A stretch of 64,000 bases of DNA from Sphagnum compactum (lineage: Eukaryota; Bryophyta; Sphagnopsida; Sphagnales), in the NCBI GenBank assembly GCA_965153455.1, contig OZ234497.1, positions 15,741,872 through 15,805,871 on the forward strand, in the 5' to 3' direction. The translations under genes were made by a program, and so were the position numbers. Below the pieces are notes generated by a model. That model saw nothing but the letters and a program-made list of their open reading frames with translations. It did not search any database and had not been told where the DNA came from. Positions 23,601 through 38,972 of this stretch are shown here, one piece after another (position 1 is the stretch's first letter; each line of letters begins with the position of its first letter).

Positions 23601-24877
23601 AAAAAAAAGAGAAAAAAAATTCACCCCCAAGAAAAAGACATTAGAGGAGTTTTGCTTGTAATGGTCAAGCCCATACCCATTATGTTGGGTAAGGTGCCAG
23701 GCAAGGCCATAGGGGCAAAGCTCGGCGACACACCCAACAGAATGCACAATGACAAGACCATTTGATGAGAGTAAGGTCAGGGGTGGCAGATTCAAATAAT
23801 TTCTTAAAAAATTCATATTCAAAAAACATTTTGGTCACTATTATTACAATTGTATGATCATCACTGGAAGATTATGCCATAAAAGGTGCTCAAGAAAATG
23901 ACATAATCTGCCACCCCACTGGACCTGAATATTTTTTTGTGGTTTGTTGCAACCTGGTTAGGGGCGGGGGAGGGGGTGGAGTTCTTTGATAGAGTGCAAA
24001 AGAATCCACCCACAAAAGTTTTGATGCAGATTCCAATGAAAGAGATTACAACTACCTTTGTTCCATTTGATTGAGTGTGTATGATAAAGTTTCAATGTGT
24101 AAGGTAAGGTAATTCTAAACAAAGTGTCATAGGAATATGGGGGAAGCTTGCTCCCCAAATGCACAAGTCCGACTTAGTATTTCTGGATGACGAAATGTGT
24201 GTTTGGGGGAGCTTCCCACACTAGCTAGTGAGCCTTACCTCTGGTGAAGCACAAGATGAAACAATGACTAAGCCAGCCTTAACAAATAAAGAGCCTCTTG
24301 ATCAATAATCTCATGTAAACTTAGAGGTTACCGCCCCTCGTGGGGGGGGGGCTTTATGTTAGTTGCTTCAATTCCATGTAAATATATGGTAGTGTAAATC
24401 TAGGGCAGTTCAGAGGGGTTGGCTCATGGGGAAAAGAGAGGGGGTAAAGTTTTGAGGGGGCATAATGGCCATTTGGATTGGCTCAGTCCCTTTTTTTTTT
24501 TTGCGGGGGGGGGGGGGGGGTTATGGAAAGGGAATATTTTCTCACAAATTCTTGTTTCTACAGAAAAAAATTGCCAAAAATTGTGATGAAAAAACTCTTT
24601 TTTTGGGGGAAGGCTCTCATCACATTCATGTCTACTGGCTACACATTTAAGAATTCTTCAAAAAACAGTTATGGGCTAAGTCAAAATCTGCTTAGGGATT
24701 CTGGGCACTCAGGCTCTATCAAGGAATTGAAAAAACAAAACACCGATTGGCATTAAGGGGGTTCAAGTTTAAGTCTACCTAATAAAGATGACGACTAAAT
24801 GCGATTGGATCAAAATTGAAGTGTAGACAGATTTGTAAATTTTTTGATGTGGGAGGGTGGGATGTGGAATCATGCTT

Positions 24878-25579
24878 TTAAAGAGGATGACAAGTGACAA
24901 ACATTATCTCATAAGCGTAGACACATGTCAATCCCGAGGTCAAGGCAAGAGGCAACTTGCATTCGGGTAAAGCCCTAGGGTGGGTGCACTCCCAAAGTAG
25001 GGGACTTAGTACTAGATGGTGCTGAATCTGGTCCCATATTTTGAGAACGTCCCCCACCCTAGGGTGGATGCATTCCCAAAGTAGGGGACTTAGTATGAGG
25101 CAGTGCTGAATGTGGTCCCATATTTTGAGAGTGTCCCCCACCCTAGGGTGGATGCATTCCCAAAGTAGGGGACTTAGTATGAGGCGGTGCTGAATCTGGT
25201 CCCATATTTTGAGAGTGTCCCTCACCCTAGGGTGGATGCATTCCCAAAGTAGGGGACTTAGTATGAGGCGGTGCTGAATGTGGTCCCATATTTTGAGAGT
25301 GTCCCCCACCCTAGGGTGGGTGCATTCCCAACGTAGGGGACTTAGTATGAGGCGGTGCTGAATCTGGTCCCATATTTTGAGAGTGTCCCTCACGCTAGGG
25401 TGGATGCATTCCCAAAGTAGGGGACTTAGTATGAGATGGTACTGAATCTGGTCCCATGTTTTGCGAATCTCCCCCAACCCATCGGCCTTACCCAATGTGA
25501 AGCACAAGGCAAACCTTATCATAAGCATAAAGATCTTTTCAAATGTGATCTTTCTATTTGAAAGCACCTCCCCTAGCAA
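24878..25579 (-). CDS. Repeat ORF of 233 aa with 28-residue units, coding status doubtful
   Basis: On the reverse strand a single frame stays open through six complete 84-bp tandem units. It begins with a Met and a roughly 40-residue non-repeated hydrophobic lead. Each unit contains the phrases KIWDQIQHRLILSP and LLWECIHPRV. The unit length of 84 bp equals 28 codons, so once the unit lacks a stop, multiplication keeps the frame open. No domain was recognised, and introns or promoter features are not evident. I list it because a long uninterrupted repeat ORF could be expressed, but it may be an accident of the array. Confidence 0.2.
   Translation of the reverse strand: MLGEVLSNRKITFEKIFMLMIRFALCFTLGKADGLGEIRKTWDQIQYHLILSPLLWECIHPSVRDTLKIWDQIQHRLILSPLRWECTHPRVGDTLKIWDHIQHRLILSPLLWECIHPRVRDTLKIWDQIQHRLILSPLLWECIHPRVGDTLKIWDHIQHCLILSPLLWECIHPRVGDVLKIWDQIQHHLVLSPLLWECTHPRALPECKLPLALTSGLTCVYAYEIMFVTCHPL
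24973..25480. repeat. 84-bp tandem array, six units
   Basis: The landmark CCCTAGGGTGG (once CGCTAGGGTGG) recurs at 24973, 25057, 25141, 25225, 25309 and 25393, a strict 84-bp period with no indels. Units differ by a few substitutions, such as GAACGT versus GAGTGT and CAACG versus CAAAG. A partly matching end follows near 25477. The strict period implies recent unequal exchange or selection on length. Confidence 0.92.
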
Positions 25580-25612
25580 AATCTCAATTTGAATAAGTTA
25601 TAAGGTCCCTCA

Positions 25613-26515
25613 AATTTGAAAAGCTCTATACGTATAGGAGAAGGGCGTGAGCACAGGCCCTTCTGTGATTTGAGGGAACAGATCGAAAATCACGGAAGGG
25701 TCTGTACGCAGGTCCTTTTCCTACAATAAAGCGGAGCTGGGATTTTTTCACTTTTTAGAAATAGTGACAGGCTGGCTGGTACTTTTCCGCTGGTCAGAAG
25801 ACCCGAGTACAGCCTGGCTGGTACCTTCCACCGCAGAAGATCCGGCTTGGTGAAAACAGGTTTCTTCAGGCAGGTAAGGGAGCTGAAAATACAAAGGAAA
25901 AATCCGGGCAGTGCTTTATGTATAGGGTAAGGAACACAGTTTGAGGCCCTTCCTGGATTTGAGGGCTTGGCCGAGGGCACTCGCTTGAGGCTGGGTGTGC
26001 GAATCCAGGAAGAGACTCAATGGGGTTCCTTCCCCCATGGGGAAGAACGATTTCAAGTTTAGGAATCTTACAAAAGTGTATGGGTACCTTACACTTTTGA
26101 AAGATTCATGAAATGGAAAATGAGAAATTCTGCCAGGGGAGACGCTTTCAAATACAAAGAATAAATTTGAAAAGTTCTTTACGGTATAGGGTAAGGAACT
26201 GAATTTGAGACTCTTCCTGGATTCTAGGGCCCAACCTCAAACTATGACCCTTGACTGGGCCCCCAAGGGAAAAATTCAGCAAGAGTCTCAAATTCGGTTC
26301 CTTACCCTATAGTTAAATGATTGAGAGGGGTAGTAGGCATGAGAGGGAACTTGTGCCTCCTATTTAGGAGTGGGAAAGGCGTTGTGTGTAGTAGGATAAA
26401 GCCCTTAGTAATGGGCTTTACTGGAAATGGACCTGCTCCACCTTTGGCATGCCCTTATCCTAGTAAAGCTAGTTACCCAAGGGCTTTACCGAGTGTAAAG
26501 ACCTACTCCAAAATT
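25613..26515. repeat. Cluster of five foldback (inverted repeat) units
   Basis: Five inverted repeats follow one another. A: arms about 25633-25671 and 25686-25724, 14-nt loop. B: arms about 25923-25960 and 26002-26034. C: arms 26186-26224 and 26274-26312, nearly perfect over 38 bp with an inner GGGCCC stem. E: arms 26064-26080 and 26090-26106, a 17-bp stem with one mismatch and a 9-nt loop. D: arms about 26393-26430 and 26453-26502, imperfect. A, B and C are related: each opens with a TATAGG-AAGG phrase, and A and C share AATTTGAAAAG upstream. Spacings are 288 and 267 bp, so they look like diverged tandem copies of one foldback unit. Whether this is a decayed transposon or a small-RNA locus cannot be told from sequence. 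Confidence 0.75.
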
Positions 26516-27029
26516 TTCTGGGTTTTTGTCCGGGTGATACCCGGCGGGTACCTGCCTGGTATCATGGTGGGATGAAAGGGAGCATTTTTGAAAAATGGAA
26601 ACACTTGCTTGAAACACTCAGTGGAGGAAGGAACATGTTGGGTAATGTACCAATTACGTCACTGGAAAAAATGGACGAGGTCTTTAAGCCTATAAACAGG
26701 CATAGGTCTCTCTCATTCTCTAATAGTAGGTGTAAGATCCCTCCACTAGGAGGGAATCCTCTGTGGTTGCTCCTCTGGTAGGCAAAAGTCCTACGAGGGA
26801 ACCCCTCAAAGGCTTGTTAGATAGGTATGCAAGACGCATCAGGATCCCACATCCGCAAAATTCGCCCACCACGCTGCCTCCCCCAGCAGCATTTGTTTTT
26901 ACTGGCTATAATAGTCAAAAGGCGAGATTAAAATTTGAAAGTTTTCAAATTAATTTTTTTAGGATTTTTAATAGCCATAATTCGAAATTAAAAAAAAGAA
27001 AAATCACCAAATTTCTGGTACATGGTTCA

Positions 27030-27345
27030 AGTAGGTAGAAAAAAATATGGTACTTTTTAAAGAAATTACTTCATTTGTATCTTGTAGCCAAATGTGGTTA
27101 AATCTTCCTATGAATGATCACCACTTTGGCTACTTCACAAAATTGACAAAAACAATGTTTTTTTTTTTTTTTTTTTGGTTTCCCCCAATTTTGTGATGTT
27201 GCCACACTAGCAACTAACCATAAAAAGATTTACCCACATTTGGCTATAGACTAGATACGAAAATATAAGTTTACCGAAATCTTTCTATATCATGGCTACT
27301 TGCTTTGAACCAGTGCTTAGAAACATGGCAATTTTTTAGGAAAAA
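27030..27345. repeat. Foldback copy of the palindrome-centred repeat family
   Basis: The left half (TAGCCAAATGTGGTTAAATC, then a CACTTTGGCTAC phrase and CACAAAATTGACAAAAACA) is mirrored in the right half: CCCAATTTTGTGATG, then GATTTACCCACATTTGGCTA. The outer TGGTTCAAGTAGGTAG-type phrase is also mirrored. A T18 run near 27160-27178 sits at the centre. The arms span roughly 130 bp. This resembles a MITE or two copies inserted head to head. Confidence 0.65.
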
Positions 27346-27419
27346 TTATTGATTTCTGGCAAAAAAAGAAAAAAAGAGAAAAGGGAATATTTGCCAGATT
27401 TTTTTTCCCCAAACAGCGA

Positions 27420-27560
27420 AAATTAGCCCGTAAAAAAATTAAATTAAAAATTATTTATAAATTAAATTAATTTAAATAAAAATATGTATTTATAATATTT
27501 TTTAAAATTTTTATTTAAAAATTAAATTCTTTTAAAATTAAATTTTTAATAAGAAAACTG
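27420..27560. repeat. Very AT-rich low-complexity block
   Basis: Mixed AAATTAAATTTAAATA-type sequence, nearly free of G and C. Such blocks can ease strand opening or mark matrix attachment, but nothing here shows a function. From 27.56 to 28.15 kb I see no feature. Confidence 0.6.
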
Positions 27561-28174
27561 TGTGTCACCAATCTATTTGCTTGAGTTTGGGTGCCAGGCA
27601 TGGTCCGCCACGAGCTTGGGGAATCCAAAGTGGGCCAGTCCACATTCATGTAGTGTGCAATCTAGCAAGGTATAGAGGAGAATGCAGTTAGCGGTATTAG
27701 GGATTTCGGGAAGCAAGCAAAAAAAGAAAAGACAAAGAGAAGATGGGCGTGATGATGCTCGGAGTGATGTACCTAGTTGGAGGTTTTTGTGAGGATCAGT
27801 GTCTGCTTGGGAATTGCTGGACTCGGTAGGGTTCAGGGCTTTCTCTCAGCGAACGGGAAAAAAAAGAAAAAAAGGGGAAGGCCCCTTCACTCCATGAAGC
27901 AGACTTCTCATTGGTTCTATTACTAAAATTGGCTGCCACTATTTTTTTTTGTACTGGGCTAATAGCCCTACCTAAGAACACCCTACCTATTCAGCTTTGT
28001 TCAGTAAGTGGACCTATGATCATCATCCAGCAGAGACGAATGAACCAAATTTGGCTTGACTAGAGGTCAGACAGGACAGTCGCAATTTCTTCAGAATCCT
28101 ATCTACTTCTCACAATCTACAGGAATTAATTAATTCACTGTCTAAATCAGGGTTTTAAAAAAAAGATTTTTTGT

Positions 28175-28830
28175 GATGTAGTAGCCAAGGTGGGGACCAT
28201 CCAGAAACTAATTTAGCCAATTCTGGCTACATACCAGATATGAAAGTAGAAAAAAAACCAGGATCCCTCTATATTCTTGGCTACCTTCTACTGGAACTTA
28301 TTGTGGAAATGTGGCGATTTTAATTTAATTTATTTTTCTCAAAAGTTGGCGAATTTGGACCATTTTTCCCATGAAAAATCCTTTGTATTGGTCGAAATCA
28401 CATTTTTCAGGTCGAATTTTTGCGAAAATTCGCCAATAAAAAAAACACTGATCCAAATATGGCGACTTCTAACTTTTTTTTTTTCCCCCGCCACCCCCTC
28501 AAAATATGGCGACTTTTGTGTTTTTTTTTTTTTTTTCCAAAAACAGCTTTCGTTCAATTTGCACTGGATTATGTGTTTTTTTTCGTCAATGTGCGAAAAT
28601 TCGCCCCCAGAAAACACGCTGCAATTTAAATTTTATTTTTTTGTATTTTTTAATAGCATAACGGCAACTTTGCTTTGGCATTTTCAGTAGATCATGTGCA
28701 CAGGACATTACTTTTGGAACTCATTGTCTAAATTTTGGCGACTTCTAATTTTTTTTTTCCCCCTCAAAAAGTGGCGACTTTTTTGGAAAATCACACAGGA
28801 TTTTGTTTTATTGCCACAATGCGAGAATTC
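28175..28830 (-). repeat. Palindrome-family repeat copy and TGGCGACTT repeats
   Basis: The first 240 bp match 23375-23600. Beyond it, TGGCGACTTCTAATTTTTTTT-like phrases occur at about 28462, 28506, 28736 and 28771, joined by T or C runs. ORFs of 69-137 residues here are Phe- and Lys-rich translations of these runs. This sequence lies just upstream of the CIPK promoter. Confidence 0.6.
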
Positions 28831-29177
28831 TCAAAAAAGAAGAAAGAACATTGGATCTGATGGATCTGTTTGAATGTTGAGTTGGGTTGGTGGGGGTGGG
28901 GTGCGTTTTGTGCGTTTTGTTTTTGTTTTGTTATGTTTTGTATGGGAACCCCATTTTTGTGTTTGAGTTGGATTGAGGTTTTTGGACTTGGGCGGGTGGG
29001 TTTGGAGTGGGTTTGGTTTTGTTTGTATGGGAATCCATTTAGGGTTGAGTTGGATTGAGATTTGGGGTCTTGGGTGGTGTTGTTTTTCTTCTTTGATCTT
29101 TCTTTGTGTTAGTTGTTGTGCAAGAAGTGGGAGTCCGTTTGATTGGAGGAAAGTAAAGTGTGCGAGTGGTGAAGAAG

Positions 29178-33646
<4,469 letters not shown>

Positions 33647-35433
33647 CTAGCAAGTGTAGAAGAATGTAGATAATATTATGTTTCTGGTGCATGCCAACTA
33701 GTTCTAGGCCTTCTCAACTGCTTTGGATGATGGTGGGTGCCTGTAAATAATGGATTAAAACAGTATTTGTAGCACACTGGAACCTCTGAGCAGATAGTTG
33801 TAGCTGTAGAGTAGAGAATGCAGAGCTCTGAGTTTTTCCATGTTTGTGAATCATTGAAATTGTGCATATAGAAAAGGGAAAGCTTGTAGGTCATGAATAG
33901 TTGTTGTGCTAGTAAGGTATAAGTGGTTCATTTTAGCTGTTTTTAACAGAATTTAGCAGGAGTGTTTGGGGACTAAAATACCTCCTCCATATTTAGTGTC
34001 CAGTTCTGATGTAAACTTACGGGATTGGTTCTAGCCTGTGTAGTGGATGGAAAGTATTCTCAAATTTGTTGTGTTTTTGATCAAATGAAAACTTCTGAAT
34101 GTTGCCTCCTTTCCATGCACACATAAAACTATTTTGATTTGTCTTTTGGTGTCCATTGTTGTTGAGGCAGGTGATTATGAATAGGGGAAAGCCCTGGCCA
34201 GGCTTTTAGGTTCTGGGAGACTAACACTAAGGAGTGTTGATAATGCACATTTTAAGACGCATGAGTTGGTGCTCCAAAATTGAGAACTGCAAAATGCAGG
34301 AAGGATACTGAGATCCTGAGCTTCACTACAGTTTACAACATTGTGACTTAGAAAGAGCACAGAAAACAATGCTTGATTTGTATCTTGCAATCTTGCATTT
34401 TAGTGATTTCTCGTAGGCCCACTTACATGAGGGCCCTGGCCCCATTCAAAGTAGAAACAAAGCAAGTCTACTGGGTAAGAACTTGAAATTGGCTTACATC
34501 TTGTGTTTTAGGGGTTCTCATAGGCCTGCTTTGCATGCAAGCCCCCCATTTGGGTAAAAGCAAAACAATTCTGTTTGGTAAGAGCTTAAAATTGGGCTCA
34601 AGCGGTTTTACATGAAGGGCAGGTAGGCTCAAAGCCTCTAGAATGGCATGATTGCCTATAGGGCACAACTTATGGTGCTGATAGTTTGGGCCTGACAGAA
34701 TATAAGGAACCCTCATGGGATGCAACCTAATTTGTTCCACTAAAGCCTAACAATTGAAAAAGATGATAAAAACAGCAACAATAAAAAATTGGGTTGATGG
34801 AGATGTCAAAACATGATTCTATAATCTTGGTCACACTGGATGACTAACATCCAAGGAAGTTTCTTCTCATTAACATCTAAAGCTTCAATTGCATTTGCCG
34901 ATGAAAACTAGTGCAGCCTTATCTGAAGAGGGAAGGATCGATTTGACTGCCTCAATTTGACTCACCAGTCCACATAGTCCACATCCAGGAAATCCAGGTA
35001 TGAAAAAGGTCCCTATATTCTTATCTGTCCAAACTGCATGGTGGGGGCAGAGTTACCTGGAAAAGAATGAGGAATCCATCATTCTTCTCTCAAAAACAAA
35101 AAAACTCTTAAGTAATTTACACAAGGATGGGTTTATTGCCAGTAGCTGCTTCACTTCACAATCTTTTGCTAACAGATTAGGCATGTTCCAGTTGTCTAAT
35201 TTGATTTAAACATGACTGCACTGAACCTTGAAAGAGCACCTGATGAAGTATACAGGGACTATTGTGCCAAAGCTGTTCAGGCTCTACATCAAAATAGTCT
35301 CTTGCTTGACAAGTTTTACCTCTTCTTCTGACAAGTTACAGTGCTCCTTACAAAGAATGCTCATCACTGACCTTTACCTCTGCCCGGTCCAACCAACTGC
35401 AAGATGCAATATCAGAGTGGGGTTACACATTGG
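33647..35433. other. Spacer between convergent CIPK and COI1 genes
   Basis: Both genes point into this stretch, so it should hold both 3' UTRs. The sequence is AT-rich with no exon-like frame. A duplicated phrase occurs near 34385-34450 and 34490-34560: each has CTTGCAT or TTACATC, then TTTTAG, then a run resembling TCTCGTAGGCC or TCTCATAGGCC. No terminator or RNA gene was seen. Confidence 0.5.
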
Positions 35434-37983
35434 TCACAGCATACATCCATTCCTAGATTCACCCAGAAAGTGGCATCCACCCTGCTGATGGTTGTATGGG
35501 TTCGAGACAAGCACCTTCAGCTCAGGAGGACCATCAGTGCGTGGTTCACTTAGTGCATAGTATGCAAGGAGCTGCTCAGGAGGGTACACCTCAATGTGCA
35601 AACAAGGAAGAGATAGAGCAAGAAGGCGACTCCCCGCCTCAGTGGCTCCATGGCCTTGTACCCACAGATACTTCAAGGAGTTCATTGCTACAAGTGCAGT
35701 AGCAAAACCTGCTTCACTGAATGGACAGTCTCGTATTTCCAGGCGTTCCAGTTGCTGACATCCATATGCAACACTGGCAAGACCCACATCACTCTCCCCT
35801 GTGCATCCTATGAGCAGCCACTTGAGCTTCTGTCCATACTCTCCAATGTAGGCCATTCCTTGGTCTGTTAGTCCCCTGTGTCGCAGATAGAGGGAAAATC
35901 GTATTAGGTTTACACAACCCTTCAGTAATAACTTCACACCATCATCAAGGGGCAAGTCTGCAACAAGCTGGACCTTCGATACAAGCACCATACGGAAATC
36001 TGTGAGGTGCAAGCAGCCCTGCCCCACCATAGCAAGTGCAGCATTGGTGATGTCACAGATGTACAAAGTCAGATGCCGCAGCTCTGCACAACCTTGTGCA
36101 ACAGCAACCACACCACTGTGTGAGATATAGCCTGCATCATCATTCTCCACTCGCAAGCGCCTCAGCTTCTTGCATGTTCTACCCAGCACTTGCAAACCCT
36201 CATCACCTAACACATTCCGTGCCTGCATCCCAGACACACCAACAAATGTGACACTCACCAATACAAGTCCTCAAATTGAGAACAAAACTGAGCATTGCAG
36301 AATCAAAATAACTCTCATGAGAACTGAGAAATCTCCATACTCAAGGATAAGAAAGCCAGAACAAGGTTAAAACTTCTCCTTGAAGTCAAAGAAAACTTCC
36401 ACATAAGGACTTTCAGAAGGAGTGACACAGAAGGCAAGAACTAGAACAAAGAAACAAAAAGAACATACAGTATGAACTTTTCCAGAATCAAAAGTGGTAT
36501 CATGCTTAACTGTAAAACCAGTTGAAAATCCAAGCCAACAGACAGACCAGACTCTGTTCACTTGTTTGGACAACACTTTCAAATGAAAGCCACTGGGCGC
36601 TTAGGCAAGTAAACATGAGGGACACAAAGGACAGTGAAAAAGGGTTACAAAATTATCCATAGGATGTAAACAATCAGTTTTCCAGGCAAACAAAGGCTCT
36701 GATATCATCAGCATATCCTGCTCAGGGAAAAAGAGACTTCACAAACAAAAACATTCCAAATGACAAGAAAGCTACATTCAGGGGGTTTTTGTCAACCAAG
36801 ATTGTAACACTAGTGGGGACATACATACCTGCAACTCCTCCAATGCAAAGCAGTGACTCAGAAGCTCACAATGGCCTATACGACTCAAAAGAGTGAATTT
36901 TAGGTCCAGCTTCTTCAGATTTGCAGCCACAGGTTGAACCACTTGCAACCCAAAATCAGGCATGGCCCACAGACCAGATAGTGATGTCAGATGCTGTGAC
37001 AAGTTAATGGATGCAGCCATGCCCTTATTTTCATCCCTGAGATCACTGAAACCCCCTGTTCCAAGCTCCTTGAGAAAGGGCACCTTGCTCAAAACTCCAG
37101 CAAGATCAGACATATCAATGTCACCCACTTTCAAGGACACCAATGACTTGCATCTTCCAACCAGGAATGCCAAATCTTCGACTGAGGCAGTGTCCAAACC
37201 TGGCACTGCAAAGTCGAGTGATTCTAGAACTGAGTTGTTTTGAGCCAAAGCATGTAACCACTCCCCACCTTCATCAATAACATCACTGTCTTCTAGGCTT
37301 AGTACCCTCAAGGACCTGCAGACACACAGAGACATAAAACACGAAATCTTCAGATAAGACAATTCCATCAACAAAATGCACATGACCTGCAGATTCAGAT
37401 CCTTTTCATCATACTCGCGTCTTGTTGCATTGAGACTAAAGATCACTCTTCTACAAGGTCTAGATTCTCAGTCTCACCTGCAGGTGCGGGACAGGGGCAC
37501 GAGGCCGCTTGTTGTGAAGCCCGAACACTTATGCAGATGCAGCACTTGCAACGTGGCATTGAAAGGCGCTGCTGCCAGCAGGTAAAGATCCGAGTTCCGA
37601 ACCTCCACTCTCCTCAACTGTAAAGTCTTCAAATGCTCATACGCTGTTGCGAGTTCCTTCAACCACGGGTACGCATACCCTCCCCACTCCGGCAACAGCA
37701 GATCGTACTCTGCCGCCCGCGGCTTGCCCTTCAGCCTGATCCCTTCTAGACATTTAAATCTCCTGGTGAGCGCCGTAGGCGCCACGGCGTACATGTTCGC
37801 AATACTGATATTCTTTCTGGTGTTCCCGTCCACCCGATGCCACTGCCGACACACAAGTGAGAGCGTCGCCCGCTCTTGCGAACTCTCGATCAGTTCAAAG
37901 ATTCTGGACAGATTCTCGTCCGACAATGCCACAACCTGCTGCTGCAACAGTTCCTGCGACTGCCTTTGCCTCCTTCCTTCCAT
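35434..37983 (-). CDS. COI1: COI1 F-box/LRR jasmonate co-receptor, complete, 3 exons
   Basis: Exons on the minus strand: 37983-37478, 37315-36829, 36222-35434; 593 aa against 592 in Arabidopsis. An F-box (about residues 18-60, LSDENLSRIFELI, LSLVCRQWHRVD) would join an SCF ubiquitin ligase, and leucine-rich repeats hold the ligand with a JAZ repressor. Pocket residues known from the Arabidopsis structure are present: Arg89 (R85), Arg355 (R348), Tyr385 (Y386), Arg408 (R409), Val410 (V411), Tyr443 (Y444), Arg495 (R496) and Trp518 (W519). Differences: Thr383 at the Ala384 position, Tyr93 at Phe89, Glu92 at Met88, and a loop about 8 residues shorter after Arg355. The C-terminus runs about 20 residues past the Arabidopsis end. 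Both introns keep frame and have GT-AG ends. Confidence 0.95.
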
Positions 37984-38312
37984 CTCTGCCTCCCGCTACA
38001 ACGTCGACCAAGGAACCTCTCCAAATCCGTCACTCGCTCTTTCCAAGCTCGATTACAGATTTTCTTCCATCTTCAACCTTTCATTCTTCCTTCCTTCCTT
38101 CCTTCCATATCTGCCTCCCGCTTAAAAGTCTCATTCTAAACACGATCAAAAGGTTCTCAAAATCCGCCACTCTCACTAGTTCCAAGCTCTTTAATCTCCT
38201 TCCTTCCTTGGATCTGCCTCCCGCTTCAAAGTCTCATTCTAAACACGATCAAAAGGCTCTCAAAATCCGCCACTCTCACTAGTTCCAAGCGCTTAAATCT
38301 CCTTCCTTGCTC
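37975..38312 (-). repeat. Tandem duplications spanning the COI1 start and leader
   Basis: Two copies of about 105 bp (38100-38206 and 38203-38310) share TCTGCCTCCCGCTT, AAAGTCTCATTCTAAACACG and CCGCCACTCTCACTAGTTCC. A shorter, more diverged copy at 37975-38060 covers the COI1 start codon itself. These lie in the presumed 5' UTR. The neighbouring copy reproduces the ATGGAAGG start context at 38108. Confidence 0.8.
38073..38108 (-). other. Upstream ORF of 11 codons in the COI1 leader
   Basis: In the duplicated leader copy the reverse strand reads ATG GAA GGA AGG and continues to a TGA after 11 codons. The opening Met-Glu-Gly-Arg equals the first four residues of COI1, because the start-codon region was duplicated. 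If transcription starts beyond 38108, ribosomes would meet this uORF about 90 nt before the main stop-free frame begins. Translation is inferred. Confidence 0.45.
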
Positions 38313-38970
38313 TTCAACCTCTCAGTCTTTCTTTCTTTCTGCACACACGACCACAAGGCTCTCAAAAATCAGCAAACTCTTCCAAGATCTCAGCAGACCC
38401 GTTGGTCCCCCTCCCAAGTCTCTTCCTCGTGCGATCTTCAACCTCTCAAAATTCTTTCGTGTAACAACACCACGCAGAATTTCCAAGCTCTCGTTCTTAA
38501 ACAAGTGCAAAGATGAGATGCCGATGCCGCCGCGGACGACAACGACGACGATACAGAGACTCTCCGACAAAATCGCATCCCTCGCACCAAAACCCTCGAG
38601 GAAACACTCTCGTCTTCCTCGACCTCGTGTTCAACCTACCGTTCTTGGCATTTGAAACCCGGCGAACCTTCGGGCTGTCGGTCTACCATGGAAATACGTA
38701 TCTGCACTGATTGAATGTATTTACGTATATATGATCATGAGTATATGTATAAACTACGGATGTAGTGTATATACTGTTTTCCTAGCATAAGGAGGTTATG
38801 TAACATGGACTAGGGAACCGACGGGTAACTGGCTGAAGGTCATCTGTTATTGGAAATAGCTGAGGTGTTGGAGCAATTGAAGGTATTGCAAATAACCAAT
38901 CACCTCGAGCTGGTTGCTCAACATAACCTACCATTCAAAGGTTGGGGAGCAACAACAACAACATAACCCT
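38313..38970. other. Presumed COI1 promoter and upstream spacer
   Basis: CT-rich and moderately GC-rich up to about 38700, consistent with the leader and promoter of the minus-strand COI1 gene, then AT-rich. Short ORFs on both strands are Arg- or Ser-rich and have no family features. No TATA element could be placed with confidence. Confidence 0.4.
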
Positions 38971-38972
38971 CT

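Larger units (their letters stand above)
19553..24960. other. Repeat-rich spacer without a recognisable gene
   Basis: After the 3' flank of the lumen-protein gene there is AT-rich DNA with a MITE-like copy (21073-21452), a dispersed repeat copy (22680-22960), a palindrome-type repeat copy (23375-23600) and short G or C runs. An ORF at 19739-19981 (80 aa) with several Cys residues has a plausible composition, but no partner exon or family was found. I see no other coding signal. Confidence 0.55.

Noticed and set aside
24973-25480. Regular 84-bp array considered as a CRISPR array
   Set aside because: Units are contiguous without unique spacers, and the host is a plant nucleus.
28277-28690. 137-residue Phe- and Lys-rich forward ORF upstream of the CIPK
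   Set aside because: It reads through T and C runs of a dispersed repeat also present at 23.4 kb.
37857-38282. Forward ORFs of 87-141 residues over the COI1 start
   Set aside because: They are antisense to COI1 exon 1 and its duplicated leader, and are low-complexity.
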